Assembly (NCBI GenBank): GCA_025201865.1
Contig: MU602704.1
Span: forward strand, 45,624-73,561
Reading direction: 5' to 3'
DNA from: Ramicandelaber brevisporus
Lineage: Eukaryota; Kickxellomycota; Ramicandelaberales; Ramicandelaberaceae
DNA length: 27,938 nt
The notes beneath the pieces were generated by a model. The model was not told where the DNA came from, made no database searches, and saw nothing but the letters and a program-made list of their open reading frames with translations. Below are positions 27,870-27,938 of the stretch, in pieces. The position numbers were made by a program, and so were the translations under genes. Position 1 is the stretch's first letter. Each line of letters opens with the position of its first letter.

Positions 27870-27938
27870 ATGCAGCCTTCTCGTCCAGCACAACTACCAT
27901 CCTCTCCCGCGTCTGGTTGTTTCTGTGTCTCATCCCTT

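Larger units (their letters stand above)
21303..27938. mobile_element. Repeat-bounded island with Fanzor-type gene; candidate mobile element or tandem unit
   Basis: The region contains direct repeats A (21303 and 21828) and B (21455 and 27619), two large convergent genes (an orphan 607-residue protein and a Fanzor-like nuclease), and no housekeeping gene. The copies of B are about 6.2 kb apart in the same orientation. Fanzor genes in other eukaryotes are commonly carried by DNA transposons, so mobility is plausible. No transposase, reverse transcriptase or terminal inverted repeat was seen. The right-hand repeat is cut by the window edge, so the boundaries are provisional. Confidence 0.45.
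27619..27938 (+). repeat. Direct repeat B, copy 2 (right), cut by the window edge
   Basis: About 320 bp matching B1 (21455-21749). It has a roughly 25-base insertion around 27746-27772 and keeps the inverted-repeat arms around the CA tract and the TATA context. It continues past the end of the window. It sits upstream of the Fanzor-like gene on one side, and its TATA box points to an unseen gene on the other. Confidence 0.93.

Noticed and set aside
21455-27938. LTR retrotransposon with B as LTRs
   Set aside because: No reverse transcriptase, integrase, primer-binding site or polypurine tract is seen between the repeats, and the two genes are convergent.

Overview
The window is nuclear DNA of a eukaryote. 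It encodes a COX15 heme A synthase and a Fmp32/CCDC90 protein (both with mitochondrial presequences), a dynactin p62 subunit, a NUFIP-type snoRNP assembly factor with a CCCH finger, a Nop15/NIFK ribosome-biogenesis protein, a fused NADH-type glutamate synthase and a YANK/STK32-type kinase. Every confidently called gene is one uninterrupted reading frame, up to 6.5 kb, so introns are rare. Short intergenic gaps, divergent gene pairs, fused GLT1, Fmp32 and CAG/CAA-rich coding tracts together fit an intron-poor, early-diverging fungus. This placement is inference, and other opisthokont protists are not excluded.

Layout. 1-1035: no confident gene. 1036-7540: compact housekeeping block: NOP15/NIFK (+), COX15 (-), DCTN4 (+), FMP32 (-), NUFIP (+), with convergent 3' ends and two divergent promoters of 179 and 78 bp. 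7541-9496: gene-free spacer with many microsatellites. 9497-15970: GLT1 (+). 16192-19659: STK32-like kinase (-), followed by about 0.9 kb of simple repeats. 20597-21083: possible two-exon small membrane protein (-), weakly supported.

21189 to the right edge is different: a repeat-bounded island. It starts with an array of TTACGTAA-type palindromes and a 153-bp direct repeat (A1/A2) enclosing another repeat (B1). B1 recurs as B2 at the right edge in the same orientation, about 6.2 kb away. Between them lie two large convergent genes: an orphan 607-residue protein (+) and a 721-residue protein (-) carrying the RuvC-I, rearranged RuvC-II glutamate, Zn-ribbon (C490/C493, C541/C544) and RuvC-III signature of Fanzor, the eukaryotic relative of TnpB/IS605 OrfB.

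The housekeeping genes have no obvious joint function beyond ordinary genome packing. The island is the most interesting part: an apparently intact Fanzor-type RNA-guided nuclease gene beside an unrecognised partner, bounded by long direct repeats that carry a conserved TATA box. This suggests a mobile or tandemly repeated two-gene unit. The right repeat runs off the window, so the full unit cannot be seen.
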